The translations under genes were made by a program, and so were the position numbers. Of a stretch of 64,000 nucleotides of DNA, positions 1 through 12,703 are shown piece after piece (the stretch's first letter is position 1; every line of letters begins with the position of its first letter). The stretch is from NCBI GenBank assembly GCA_025201365.1, contig JAIXMF010000015.1, forward strand, positions 248,001 to 312,000. Reading direction: 5' to 3'. The stretch comes from Syncephalis plumigaleata. Its lineage: Eukaryota; Zoopagomycota; Zoopagomycetes; Zoopagales; Piptocephalidaceae. The notes under the pieces were generated by a model. It was not told where the DNA came from and did not search any database. It worked only from the letters and a program-made list of their open reading frames with translations.

Positions 1-1
1 G

Positions 2-88
2 ATTCCATTGGATGCTCTTGCTCGGATGAACTCGCCACAACGCCACCTGCTGATGCTGAACCACTGGTTTGACTACGCCAATCCTTGA
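2..88 (+). CDS. 3' end of an unidentified protein gene (partial)
   Basis: The frame beginning at base 2 is open from the window edge and stops at TGA 86-88. It reads as an ordinary globular C-terminus containing NSPQRHLLMLNHWFDYANP. No family is recognised from these 28 residues. The other forward frame closes earlier, and codon use resembles neighbouring genes, which is the only support. It could also be chance open sequence at the edge. Confidence 0.35.
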   Translation: MPLDALARMNSPQRHLLMLNHWFDYANP

Positions 89-1116
89 GTAAACGAGCGA
101 ATGCCATCCTTACAAACAAACAAACTAACAAACAAACTAGCTGGGTAACAATGTTATCACCGACAAAAAACACTATAAATCTATGTGATAAAGTGAGGAG
201 ATAGTAGTAGTGATACTAATAGGTGGATGCTGGCAAGACAGAGAAGCAGCTGTGGATGTTGGAAAGCGACCAAGAATACGACAAACGAGTAAGAAGAGAA
301 ACAAAGTATGATAGGCAAATAGGTAGGAAGGTAGGAAGGTAAATAGGTAGGCAGCAGGTAGGTAGGCAGGTAGGAAAGGTGAACGTAACAAGTTTAAACC
401 TCAACTTAATATGGGAAGAGCAAGGAAAACGAGTGCGACAACAATGGTCCAGTATGCTTGCACTGTTAGACAACCGTCGTGTCACCATGGGACACGCTGA
501 GCCGTGTGTACTTGCAGATGTAAACCGCGTGTTTGTATACGTGAACGAACAAACAAGCGAGCGAGCGAGCAAGCAAACGAGTATTAATAGAAGCGATTAC
601 TCATTCGCACGTGAATAGAATGAGTGTTTCCTACTCTATCCTAATGTTCTTTAGATACTGACATATTGGTAAGGAAATGGAATGCTTTTATGAAAAGTAC
701 TACTGCATCATATGCCATTAATGTAGTTCGTATGCATCGAGTACATGAAGTGTCAATAGGAATTGGCGAATGAATGGAAAGTCTAATCGAGGAGAGTGAT
801 TTATATCACGCGATACAAATGGTACAATAAGTAAAGCAGAAGCGTAACCAATCATTTTAGTAGGCTAATCGAATGCGATTCTAGCCTTCAGTGGAAAACA
901 ACAACGCCTATCATTATTCGTTACTATTCGTTATCCCTTCTTTCACAGCTACTCTTTGTCTTTACTATCCTATCCACTTACTCACTCACTCACTTACTTG
1001 CTAGTAAGCCCACTGCATCATCCAAGGGCTTTATTACACTGCCCTTTGGATATTATTGTGATTGATTCATTGTTGCAACACTATACATTTCAGTAGTCGC
1101 GTGTTGAAATATTCGC
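89..1116. other. Intergenic, no gene seen
   Basis: About 1 kb without a convincing gene. It holds purine-rich simple sequence (GTAGGTAG-like around 325-375, AACAAACAAA-like around 113-140) that creates low-complexity open frames on the minus strand. CT-rich sequence from about 930 to 1015 probably belongs to the promoter and 5' leader of the K+ channel gene. Confidence 0.5.
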
Positions 1117-3317
1117 ATGTCGCGTGTGAATCGCCGTTATCTCGATGATGATGGCAACGACAACGATGCTATTACACTCGAGATGAGTGAAACGACTAGA
1201 GACGGCGGTGTCGCTGTAACGGCAGCCTTACCTATGCCAACACTCGACGAGGTAAATGGCGCGCCTTCCTCGTCATCAGTGACAGCAGCAGCAGAACAAG
1301 CGAACACCACGCGTTATCCGGCTCACTCAACCGTGAAACGTTCGCGTACTCAATCGGGACGGTCGTTTGATTTATTTCCAATGGAAACACAGATGGATTA
1401 CGACAATATGAGTCCTGGCCCTCCACTTGACCTGCCCACCCACGAAGGTGGCTACATGGATATACTAGATTTGACCGAGCGTAATCGTACAGCCGCGTCC
1501 ATTCATGTAAGTAGCGACGATGTATGTAGTATATATACGCGACAACAACAACAACAATGATAAGCATTTGTATAGACTAATGGCATGTCATTATCGTATA
1601 GAACATCTGGAAGCGTCAATTCTACTTATTAATGGAGGATCCATCGTCGAGTGGTGCCGCATTCTTTGTTAGCGTGTTTGTCGTTTGTATGATCGTGGTT
1701 AGTGCGGTGATCGCCACCATTGAGACAATCCCAAAGTTTCGATCGGGTGAGACACCCATTTGGTAAGTGATCATGTAGATATCATTCTATAGTGATTGTC
1801 ACTCGTTGTAGTTAGATGTGAAGCAGTCCTATTTATACTATATAATTAGCTATGATTTACTAATACATTATTGTTATAGGTTTGCGATAGAGACTGCAGT
1901 TGTCGCTCTACTAGCAATCGAGGCTGCTCTACGTATTTATGCTCATTCCGACACAGCACAACGTCTTGTCAACTTCATGCTGTGTAAGTAAATGAATCAT
2001 ATACTCGTATTACTAGGCTAACTAGTAATCATTACTATTAGCTCCCATGACTATCATTGATACTCTAGTCGTATTATTGTATATTATTGCTTATGCGTTG
2101 GGTAGTGATACGGTAAGTAGGTCATCTATTGATTGAGTGTAATCATATTAATCCTGTCTATTACTAGACATACGTGTTTCGTTTAAGCATTCTCCGTTTA
2201 TTTAGATTGTTTCGAGTATTCCGAGTGTACCAACACTCCTCTTTAATTCAGGTAGAAATAATGAAGCACATTATCCTAATAATTAATTGATCAATTAATG
2301 ACACCTGTTCTATTTCTCTATTCCTCCTAGTTATCCATTGAAGTCATGATTGTCGCGATTAAACGAAGTACAGATGCACTTAGTGCACTATTCTTCTTCA
2401 TGGCAATGACGGTGGTCATCTTTTCTTCCTTGCTTTATTTCGCGGAATGCGGTGAGTACTATTCCATTTCATGTTATACTTTATTATCGTAGATCAACTG
2501 GACAATGATACGAATAAAATGAAATTTGCCTAGGTGTGTGGGATGAAGAAAGACACATGTTTGTTACTAGTGATGGATTACCGAGGTAGTATAGATATAA
2601 AGTAATAGATATTGTATTGAACTATTGTAACACTCCTATGTATATGTCGATCATGTCAATGATGACAATAGTCAATTTGATAGTATTCCCGCAGTATGTT
2701 GGTTTGTCATGGTTACCATTACTACCACAGGCTATGGCGATATGGTGCCTCAAACATTTATTGGCAAGCTGATTGCATTCCCTGCTATGATGATGGGTAT
2801 TCTAGTAAGTGTTATAACTATAGACTATTACGACAAACAGTAGCATTAGTATTAGTAGTATTCAATGAAGCTAATATTCGTATTTGCTTAGTTAATCGCT
2901 CTCCCCTCCATTATTGTGGTCGTAATTTTACTATTGTATGGGAGACAATGAAAGAACGACAGCTTCATAATCCAGGTCACCATGTAAGTAAATAGTTAAT
3001 AGATATATATACACATACTAATGAATTATGATAGGTATCGATCAAGGATTTAGAGACAGATAATTACCAGGTTAGTCATTGATCGTCTATTCGTAACAGA
3101 GATTTACTAATGTATTTCAATGATTATAGAGAGTGAAACTAGACGACGTATTAGTGGTAGTGTTCGTGGTAGTAGACATAGCAGTCATCTTAATGATGCA
3201 GTATCCGAGAATTCAGAAGAGATTAATCAACTACGAACACAAGTGACTGAATTGACCGCACTATGTCAGCAGAATCAAGAGATGTTACAACAATTGATGA
3301 AACTATTACATAAATAA
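1117..3317 (+). CDS. Voltage-gated potassium channel (Kv type, six transmembrane segments)
   Basis: Pore-forming subunit of a voltage-gated K+ channel, expected in the plasma membrane or vacuole membrane. Eleven exons can be placed with GT-AG junctions (1117-1506, 1602-1762, 1880-1983, 2042-2112, 2168-2251, 2331-2451, 2534-2585, 2672-2804, 2892-2983, 3035-3070, 3132-3317). The first about 130 residues are a Ser/Thr/Asp-rich cytosolic tail with no T1 domain seen. S1 follows (FFVSVFVVCMIVVSAVIATI), then S2-S3, and an arginine ladder S4 (RLSILRLFRLFRVFRVYQ). The pore helix and filter are TITTTGYGDMVPQT, and S6 is GILLIALPSIIV. The C-terminus is a short coiled coil (INQLRTQVTELTALCQQNQE) that could mediate tetramerisation. 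Just after S6 the frame slips near base 2918: adding one G to the GG gives PSIIVGRNFTIVWETMKER, a typical post-S6 sequence. As written the frame would stop about 20 codons later. Family assignment is firm; the subfamily is not. Confidence 0.9.
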
Positions 3318-3560
3318 CAGGCATAGTAACATTTGTCATCATCATGATGCATTATAAATGTTAGTTAGTTTAATATACTTGGTGGATAGTAGTTAATAAT
3401 AATAAATGAATGAATGATTTGTGCACTATTACAGTGATTGCCCCTAATAAGGTGCACGCTGCTTATTGTATAATGCCGATATGAACTTATTTACCGTTAT
3501 AGTAGTGTAATGGTAGTATTGTATAAATCAAAGTAGAAGAACGACAAGGGAAATACGCTA

Positions 3561-3573
3561 ATGTGTGTGTGTG
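3561..3573 (+). repeat. Short (TG)n microsatellite
   Basis: A run of alternating T and G between the converging K+ channel and Munc13-like genes, next to the end of the latter. Confidence 0.7.
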
Positions 3574-3583
3574 TGTATAGATG

Positions 3584-6500
3584 TTAGCGTTGCATGGTAA
3601 ATGTCGTTGTCGATCCCGTCATTGTAGTGCCGTGTGGTAATGGCGGTAATGGTCTATCCGCTTGATGACCACTGGATAGACCGCGTTGCGCGAGTGTCTC
3701 GCCCAAGAATCGACGTGCCTCCTTGTGGGAGGTTGCACGTAGTCGAAGTACACGTAGAATGCAGTCAAGTTGATCCGCACCACCTTCCGTCTTCTTCTTA
3801 GCCAGTTGCTTAATCGTGCCGAGATTACGTCTATCCATGACACTCTTGTTACGTCGAGCACCTGTTCCATTGGTTGCCGCGTGTGTCTTGGCTGCTTGCT
3901 GATAACGAGTAATAAGTGTTTCCACCGGTAGATTATAGATCTCTCGTATCAATATGAGTGTGTGGTATTTAGGGCTTTCAAGGGTAGATAGCGCGATACC
4001 ATCACCGTCATCTCCACCGTGAAAGTAAGTTTTAAGTAGCTACAATGAACATGTACATACAAAAAGTATTAGTATTGCTTCGTTATATTGTAATCTATTA
4101 CTTACCTCGAGACAAGTGTACACCATGTTAAGCTCATTGTTATCGAGTGGTTTCATGACAGTGGGTTGATCGGACAATGGAGGCACCATCAAATTCTCGA
4201 GATTCTGTAGCATTTCCTTCCATATCTTGGAGAACACCATCGATGATACTTCCGGTCGTAGATGGTTAAATAGCGTGAATAGATTCTTGTCCAAGTAATC
4301 GATCAACGGATGTAATGCCTCATCGCCGTCAGTCTCTGTGATGGTGACATTACGTTGATGCGAGCCACCACTCTTAAAGATTGAAGTCATCTGTTGTAGA
4401 GCACTACTATTGCGCATCGATCTGAATATCACCTTCTTGGACAAACAATGACGCACGTAACCAGACATCTAGAGAGGATACCATTAGGAAACTGCACTAA
4501 TAATAATAGGAATGGTGCATAGCTACTTACCTCATCAACAATCATACGAGCCATATCGGCCTGAGTACGTTTCAGTATACGGAATGCTTTACCGAAATGG
4601 AATCGAATATCGTCCTTCTCACCCTCCATACTGACACGAATGAGTAGTCGTCCTTGTGGCTTCAAGTCAAGCCATATGTCATGTGCTAAAAATCACCAAA
4701 TAGCGAGGGCTGTAAACGGAACACCGCCGTACCACAATGTCATCACCGCCCACGAGATCCTTATCGAACACGGTGGCCAATACCTCGATCGAGGCCGATA
4801 ATCGAAACTCGAATGTCTCATCCCATCGTGGATTGAGCGACTCTTGAATGACACGAGTGCGAGCCATTTCCACTTCACCCGATTGTAATACGACATATGG
4901 ATCACTTAGACCATTCTGATCACAATCGGCTAGATTCTCTGCTAGTACCACTTTTACGGTATAGATGTAAACGGGTGCTTCACTACTGGTGGCACTTAGA
5001 TTCAGTTTACGCTGTGGATTGGTGGATAGTAGATAGGCAACCTCGTCGACATCCAACGTGTCATACAATGTGTTGAGACGAAATCGTACGGCTTCAATGT
5101 TATTCAAACGTACACACGACTAATGGACATCATTGTATTTGCTATATGATTAGTATTGCAGCAGCAGTAGAGATGCCAAATAGTATCAACAACTAATAGA
5201 TATTACCTCAGATTTTAGATCTACCGGTGTAGGATCGTTAGCCTTACTCGAATCAGCTGACCGTGTATAGTCGAACCAAGCCTTTCGTGCATTGACAGGC
5301 GATGCCGGTCGTTGTTCCTGAATGATGGGCAGTAGATCATGAACGAATAATCGTTCCATACTCTCGCAATATTTACCGACAGCTCGTCCAAATATCTAGT
5401 TACAAGACATACACACATCAAATGTATCAGTAAACTATAATGCATAGATTAGTGTAGGCAAATCTAAGTAAATACCTTGGATAACATCGTGACAAATTGT
5501 GCTTGTTGTACTTCGTCAGGCCAGTTTAATTTCTCCAAAAAGTCTATCTGTTGCTGGAATATTGAGAATAAATCAAGTACAGATGATGAATGACGAGCCT
5601 CCTCAGATACTGGTTCAAACTGGCGTGTATTGCGTTCATTAGTTTATACGTGTACGTCTGATCATGGAATGGTTTACTACTTACTGAATCTTCATTAATA
5701 ATGTTATCCACCCATTCGATTGTTTTCTCCTCGGTTACTCGCATCCAACCATGAACATATCGCGCAAACCATGATGCTACATCTAGATTGAGTGTGGTTG
5801 CCGTGCTTATTGTGTGCATGTAACATAGTAGATAGTATTAGTTACCATAATCACTATAGATCATAGTATTACTTACTTTCTACATCGTTTTTTGTATAAA
5901 TCTCGTAATGCACATACTGAATGGTATAGTTTAAATGCATTCTCACTAGGACTACCATCATCATCGTATTCGATTGGTTGATTCATAGTGTTCTCCATCT
6001 CTAATACAAAGTATTTAAGATAGACGCCCAAGGAAGTGCCTGCCACATCCACTTCACTAATAGATGATGCATTACATTATTATCTTATAGGATATACATG
6101 TGTATAGAGAGGATAGCATGATTCCGTATTACTTACCCAATGATTGGTACAGGGAAGCGTTTTGTCATACGACTGTTTCTGTTTGTAATGCTTCAGCTAC
6201 TAGTAGCATCTGATCAATTTCTGGTGCATCTAGTGTTTGCCTTAGCAAGCGTGTTTAAATCGAGTGAATCGTTCACTGGCCGTATCCTATATAGTTGTAT
6301 CGTAAGTATAGTCATGATGATGAAGGGCAATGTCGCTTTGCCATTACTTACTTCAATGGCTGCCTTGACTTCATTTCTACATCCTTGTAAATCGGGATGT
6401 GCTAAGCGGAAATTCTCATCTTCATGAATATCATCGAGCATGAAAAGTAACGGCGATAACTCATCGACTGATGTGTTCTCCGGAGCATTTAATGATGCAG

Positions 6501-8302
6501 TAAGCATTGACAATAGGTTCGATTAAGTCGAACGTGGATTTGGAATAAATAACGACGCTATTGTCATGACACTATCATTAGTATCCAATGCAGACTATTA
6601 AGCAAGATTAGTTACTTACATCGGTACTTGACCATGATTTATACTCATTCTTGTAGCATTCTTGTACATGGTAGCAAATGCATTGCTTATATGCTCTACG
6701 CAACCATGTCTTTATCGAGGTTGACGCATAGCATATCGATCATTCTACGTTGTATGCATTCATTCACATAAGCTAACTGTATCAATATATATATATATAG
6801 TTACTTACGCTAAATCACGGAATGTAGCACCTAATCGCCAACGAACGCCACACTCTTTGATGAGGTTGAGTGAACGGGCGGACAGCACACGTTGATCCGG
6901 AGGTGTTGCCCCACTCAACTGCAGTTCCGTGTCCATACAAGCACTGACTAGCATTTTATAGCATTCACCGGGAGATGGTGGAATAAATGTATAGGTTGGA
7001 TTACGAGGATCCTGCTCGTATTAGTACGTATTTCTATCATGATATTATTACGATTAACCTCGCTTACATTGGCATTATTTGCTACACCTCCTGTAGCGAA
7101 TTCACGCTGTTGACCGGGTGCATACCCGTCACTACTCGATGATTGCAATAGACGAGGGTCTGCCGTGACACTATGAGCAATCAGCTGATTCAGCTGTTGA
7201 ATCTCCCGTTTCTTCCATTGAGCATATAATTCTAGATCTTGATAATCACTTGGTTTCACTGCTGGATGATTATCATGTTCGAGAGCGGCTAGACAGCGCT
7301 TCAAATCCTCGACTGCTGTCTAAACACATCAGCAGTTTATACTGTTACTATTGCTTACACGATAACAAATGCTTGAGTCGGGATAATTACCTTTGGGGTA
7401 CAAGAGGCTCGTAGAGAACGTGCAATACGTTCATGTTCCTCCGCGCCTATTCCTAGCACTTGGCGTGTCCACGATACAAGTCCATCACGATCATGGAAGT
7501 AGACCTCGCTTGGTTCGGTGCTAATCGCAGCATCCATGGACGATCTATGCTGACTCGCTCCGTTATGTCTCGGTGGACTTCCTATGATGGCGGGTTCATT
7601 CTTATCCGTCTGAGTTTGCGTATTGATGGCGCGCAAGTAATCCTCGAATTGTTTTATCATTGCTCCTACATGCGGTATGCCGACACATTCGTATTTGAGA
7701 CAGTCGATAGATTCATGGGCCAATACCTGTACGTAAATCATCGGTTGTAGCAGACCTACTTCGCCCGCATAATTTACGAATTCTGACATCAAGAAAGCCA
7801 CCGTGCTGTTTTTGGACATACGATCCTTGAATGCCTGTGACTTCATGGTGGTCACGGCAAAGTTGGTGAGCGTATACGCAATACGTGGGTCTGAACTAGG
7901 CAGTGCATTACGTTTTCCTTCGTATATGCGAGAGAATCGTTTACGGAATTTACGTAGGAAATCTTTGCTTAGCGTCTGAGTAGGATCGCTGCTCGACAAC
8001 GACGTTTGCTGTAGAAAGTCACTAAGGAATGCGTTCACTTTCTGTGACGTACTCATATTCCACGAAGCTGGACGATGACTATTGGATGACGGAGTCGGCT
8101 CCGACGAGAATTGCGGTCTAGTTGGCGACTGAGACTGCCCGCCCGCAACTGACACGCCCGCATGGCCGATAGCGTCGGTGTTGAGCAAGGCACAGCGAAG
8201 CACATAGTAGTATAGCTCCTCTTTACTTATCTTCGGTGGCGGTTTGGGTAAGGCTCGTTTACGACCGGAATTCGCCGGGTCTTCCACCACACGACGATTC
8301 AT
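3584..8302 (-). CDS. Munc13/Ync13-like vesicle priming protein (MHD1-C2-MHD2)
   Basis: Predicted exocytic vesicle tethering and priming factor that promotes SNARE assembly at the plasma membrane, as established for Munc13 and fission yeast Ync13. The start at 8302 (MNRRVVEDP) precedes a conserved opening, KISKEELYYYVLRCALLN. The long first exon ends with a linker containing LVSWTRQVLGIGAEEHERIARSL. Several short exons over 5.2-7.3 kb encode the helical MHD1/DUF810 region. The C2 domain lies at about 4.69-5.10 kb (VKVVLAENLADCDQNGLSDP, then SLNPRWDETFEFRL). It keeps the aspartates of the DQNGLSDPYV loop, so Ca2+ or phospholipid binding is possible. MHD2 is at about 4.04-4.47 kb (YLDKNLFTLFNHL, ENLMVPPLSD). 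The last exon has the NLGTIKQLAKKK and CILRVLRLRATS motifs seen at the C-termini of fungal members. C2 between MHD1 and MHD2 is the fungal arrangement. No C1 domain is seen. Confidence 0.85.
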
Positions 8303-10505
8303 ATTGTACTAGGGCGTGCTTACAACTAGATGACAGAGGTTATTAGCGGAGCGATAGCTAAAGAAGCCGGTGCAAACGAGGAATAAGCAAGAAAAGGGCT
8401 GTGGAAAGAAGGTGGTGGGGAAAAAGAGGATAAGCCCAGTAAACACGGATGATGATGGCGGGATAAATATCTCACGGCACAGCAGGGTGTCGAATGAATG
8501 AATGAAAGAATGAGTGTGTGCGTGTGCAGTGTGCTATGTGTGTGTAGCGTAACCTGTATTGACCATTGGCTGTAGTAAAAGAAGAGTGTAAAGAATGGAG
8601 AATGTAGAATGGAGAATAGGCGCAGAACAAGGACGACGACTGGTCGATTCTTCAATTCTATTTCAAGACATTAACATGGCTATTTATACTTACTATTCGG
8701 TTATAATTATCTAACGATCTAATAGGTGTCTATAACAAGTTAGACTTGGAATGTAAATTATGATTCGTGGTGTTAGCACGTCAATAGTAATAAGCTATAC
8801 TAGATACGTATATAAAGATATATCTCATGAATACAGTCACACTATTACTCGATGTATTTGTATTCGTTCTTAACTCATGTAATATGGAGTACACATTTTG
8901 TAATGTAATAATTATAGACGAGCGGTGTATTTTAAGGCAAGCACAATCAATTAGAGAATGCGTAAGCATTCGTGTAACACTTTATTATATATTTAGTTCA
9001 GTATAATCAAAAGGGCGATCACGTTGTACGTAACAAAGCAGATCATTTCTTGGTTCTGAACAACAAAGAACTACTGAAACGATAAGGCTTGTTAAAACGT
9101 ATCAAATCCATTGCTTCAAGCATCATTATTCTCTATGCTACATGACTAATACTACATTTTACGATAGTCTAGTACCAATACTTTCTATTCAATCTGTTAT
9201 CTAACATCCTTACTAATGAAGATAACGAAGATGGCATTCGATGCATGTCAATAGATGTATAGTAGGACATGATAAACGCACAATCATCATTAGGTAATAT
9301 CAATTTGATCCAATCAACTTTTATCTCTCACCATTGATCCTAGACTGTTCTTTAATGATGTTGCAGTAAATAGGAACTAAATCTGGTTAGCACATTTACG
9401 ATCATATGTAGCGATGAAGTGTATATATTAAGTAACCACAAATGAATTCTCTACTAGTCTACTCATTACATTTCATTCTCTCAGCTGATCTACGGTAATA
9501 AACCGGATTATCACTCATTCTAAAGAACATGCTTCACTGACCTGTTATGTGATGTGTCCATGCGCTGAACATGACGCTGCATTGATCTATCATGCTTTAG
9601 AGAAGACGAAGCATGTTCGAGGTCAAGCATTGTTGCTGCTTCTCTACTATTTATGTCTTTATGTCTTTATGTCTAATAAATGTTCATATCTCATGTGATA
9701 TATATATATTATACCATATGGTAATGCGGCTACTCAATCTCGCATCATGTTCAGTATAGCTTGCTATTTCATTCTTTCTAGTGTTCTTCCGTCCTTGGAC
9801 GTGCTTTGTTGGCTTTGGCCCTTACATCGATTGGCCAACACGTGGACGAGGTCAGTATGCTGATTGGCTGCGGTGCCACATGCTCTATGAGCGATACTCT
9901 CCTTCTGACTGGGAAGGCGGCGAGGAGAGCAAGCGAGAGCGATCTGACCATACATGGATGTTATTATTCCCATATTACCGCACTTGTCCAACAAATAATT
10001 ATGCCACTGTGACAAACCCTGCTTCTCTGTTTCTTTCCGTTATTCTCTATCAATCTATTTTCTCCGCTCTCTTTCTCCACTCCTCGTTCTACTACTGCCA
10101 CCACTGTTCTACAAACGTACTAGTGTAGCAGCTACTCGCGTTACTACCACCTCCTATTCTACTTGTCATCTCGTTCGTTATTTCATTCTTTTCTTCACTT
10201 TGCTGATAGTCTATCGGTTTCCTATTAGCACTTGTCTTCTCTATTCTACCCAACTAGTCACTGTTACTCTTGTCTTTATACTTGTTTCTACACTACTGCA
10301 CTATCGTAACTAGCTTACGGTGTCTTTACTGTGTGTGTGTGTCTTTAACTATCATCGTTTATTCCTACTTCATTCTCTATTGTTTATACGTGTGCCATTT
10401 ACCATTAGGTCGTGTATACTCTGCCACTAAAGCACTCATTTCTACCGCTGTCTTTACACCTACATCCCACTTCTCTCGTATATATACATACATATATTGT
10501 TCAAT
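8303..10505. other. Long intergenic region with a GC-richer CCAAT-bearing island
   Basis: About 2.2 kb between divergently transcribed genes. Most is AT-rich with no coding signal. About 9781-9960 is richer in GC and contains two inverted CCAAT boxes (ATTGG near 9829 and 9864), with a CCAA next to the first. This suggests a promoter or a non-coding first exon for the septin gene. Open frames here overlap in several registers and have no recognisable product. About 10.0-10.5 kb is strongly CT-rich, like a transcribed leader. Confidence 0.45.
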
Positions 10506-12000
10506 ATGGCCCCTAGAGCTATGCGTCGTAAGAACCTGCTGGACCAGTTTAATTTTATGGTAGCGGGTGCTTCTCGACTTGGCAAATCGGCATTCCTACG
10601 TACTTTCTTGCACACGTTGACTGTTTCTGCCCCTTCTTCAGATGAACCGCTGCCCACCCCGCAATCCTTTGACGTGGGCCCCACCACGCATATCAACCAG
10701 GTGTCAATGATTGTGGACGAGGCGCACGAACGTTTCGGACTCACTATGGTGGATACACCGGGATTCGTGGATGATGGTACCGTAGACGAGCAATGTCGTT
10801 TGTTACTTACATTCCTGGAGAATCAATTTGATGCCCGACTAATTGAGGTAAGCATATCATTCATACGGGCATGTCCTTGTACCGCACTTTCTAGGAAGCG
10901 TGACATTAACCATAAGGAATGATGCGACGCTCTATTTCTATCTATTTGCTTGTTTGTATTTATAGGAATCACGTGTAAAACGTAATCCCAAAGCACTGCA
11001 TCGTCAACTGCATGCTTGTCTCTACTTCTTGGATCCATCGCATGCGGGTTTACGTCCCGTGGATATTTCCGTTATCCGTAATTTATGCGAACGAGTCAAT
11101 GTCATTCCAGTGATCGCCAAGGCTGATACATTGACCGCAGAGCGTATGCGTCGTGTAAGACGCGCTATTCGTGCGGATATTCGTACACATCGTCTGCGTA
11201 TTTACGAGTTTCCCGAGAGTGACGATGAAGACGAGGAAATATCCGACGAGGAGAGCGAGGAAGCAGCCTCTCTACGCCTACCAGCTTCAGCCCTACGTCG
11301 TCTCATCCCATTCGCTGTCATGTCAATGGAGGAGGATGCGATTGAGTATGGTGATGGTGAAATAGCTGATGATGTCGACCTATTTCCAGAGGAGGAATCC
11401 GAAGAGGAAGCAGAAGAATCCGAAGAGGAGGATAATGACTACAATAATGACGACGACGAGACACCACTTAATGAACAAACGAATACTACTACTACTACCA
11501 ATAATAATACCCAAAATGATACGGCATCTAATGCGGAAACAACAACAAGCGTAGCAGATAGTAACAATGGAGCATCAACCAATCCAACTGATACTCGTAA
11601 ATCATCAGATACTGGCAATACAAATGATGATGCTGATGACGACGCTGATGCTACTGCTGTTGCTTCTCCTCAGATTGAAGGCAATGGACATGCCACTCCT
11701 CGTGAATCTGCATCGAATGATGCTAAACAAACAACAGAGAAATCCGAGGTCTTCCTAGGTCGTCGTTATCCATGGGGTGATGTTCTAGTCATGAATCCAA
11801 CTCATTGTGATGTAGCCATACTGCGTACATTCCTGCTAGAGACACAAAGACGTCTACTACGAGATACTACAGTGGAGGTGTTATACGAACGTTATCGTAC
11901 GGAAAGAATGCGTGAACGTCGTGCCACCATGTTGCAGCACGTCGAGATGCTCGTTCCAGTTCATTGCCCACTTCACCGGTGTCTCCATTACTCGGTCTAA
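10506..12000 (+). CDS. Septin-family GTPase with a large acidic insertion
   Basis: Filament-forming GTP-binding protein of the cell cortex and division site. Two exons, 10506-10847 and 10966-12000. The P-loop is GASRLGKSAF (G1), DTPGF is the G3 Switch II motif, and VIAKADTLT carries the septin G4 motif AKAD. RYPWG and the following CDVAILRTFLLETQRRLLRD and YERYRTERM match the septin unique element. Between G4 and RYPWG the protein carries about 190 extra residues of Asp/Glu, then Asn/Thr-rich low complexity, much longer than in canonical septins. The P-loop SRLGKS departs slightly from GESGLGKS. As written the protein ends at 12000. Adding one G near 11936 instead gives a serine/proline-rich end (SSSLPTSPVSPLLGLTI) stopping at 12008, which looks more natural. 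No C-terminal coiled coil is seen. The first ATG after the CT-rich leader was chosen. Confidence 0.88.
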
Positions 12001-12008
12001 CTATTTAG

Positions 12009-12703
12009 GGTAATAGTCAGTAGTATAAGGCTATATCGATTACTATCTCTATTGCTTAATCATTCGTATTACTACTACATCTACTATTACTGCTATCATC
12101 ATCATCATCATCATCATCCAATTCATCATTATCTACTTTATCATTTTCAAAGGATTAATGGATATGCAAGTTGTGGTAATAATAAATTACTAAGAATCGA
12201 CCGGTCTCGCATCTTAATAATACAGATATCATATATCAACATGCATCCTATTTCTGAACACTTTTTTCTAATAAATACTCAATTTGCAGTATACACTAGT
12301 ATATATTACTCCTATTGATATGTCAATCTATTCAATATGTATTCTATTATATTTATAGAATATCGTTGTCTCTATTTATATATCAACTCAAGTGATGTCC
12401 GTGTGTTCATATTACCACGTGTTGTAGTTGATGTTGTTGACATCGTGATTGTCTTCCTTACTATAGCGCTCGCATCCTTCACTCTCACTATTATACACTT
12501 TACTCGTCTACTCTATTCCAGTATCTATATTGAATTTACTATATTTCTCCGTGATAACTTGTTACTATTCAGCGTATCGTATATGTGGCTAGCTAATAGT
12601 TAATTAGTTGGTCATCCCTGTTTAGTATTCTCTATACTTTCGTATTTGTTTCCTTATTTCACTCTCTGTCTCTGTCTAATTATTGTTACTACTACTACGC
12701 TGT
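12009..12703. other. Intergenic, AT-rich
   Basis: Between the septin and FMP27-like genes. It contains (ATC)n and (TTA)n simple tracts (around 12095-12120) and low-complexity open frames rich in Tyr/Ile/Ser that look like chance. The last part is the presumed FMP27-like promoter. No TATA box stands out. Confidence 0.4.

Noticed and set aside
216-572. Minus-strand frame of 118 codons
   Set aside because: Low complexity, produced by purine-rich repeats; no domain and no splice sites.
8326-8655. Minus-strand frame of 109 codons upstream of the Munc13-like gene
   Set aside because: Leader-like CT-rich composition with repeated HSTLHTHT-type residues and no similarity; it lies just before a well-supported start codon.
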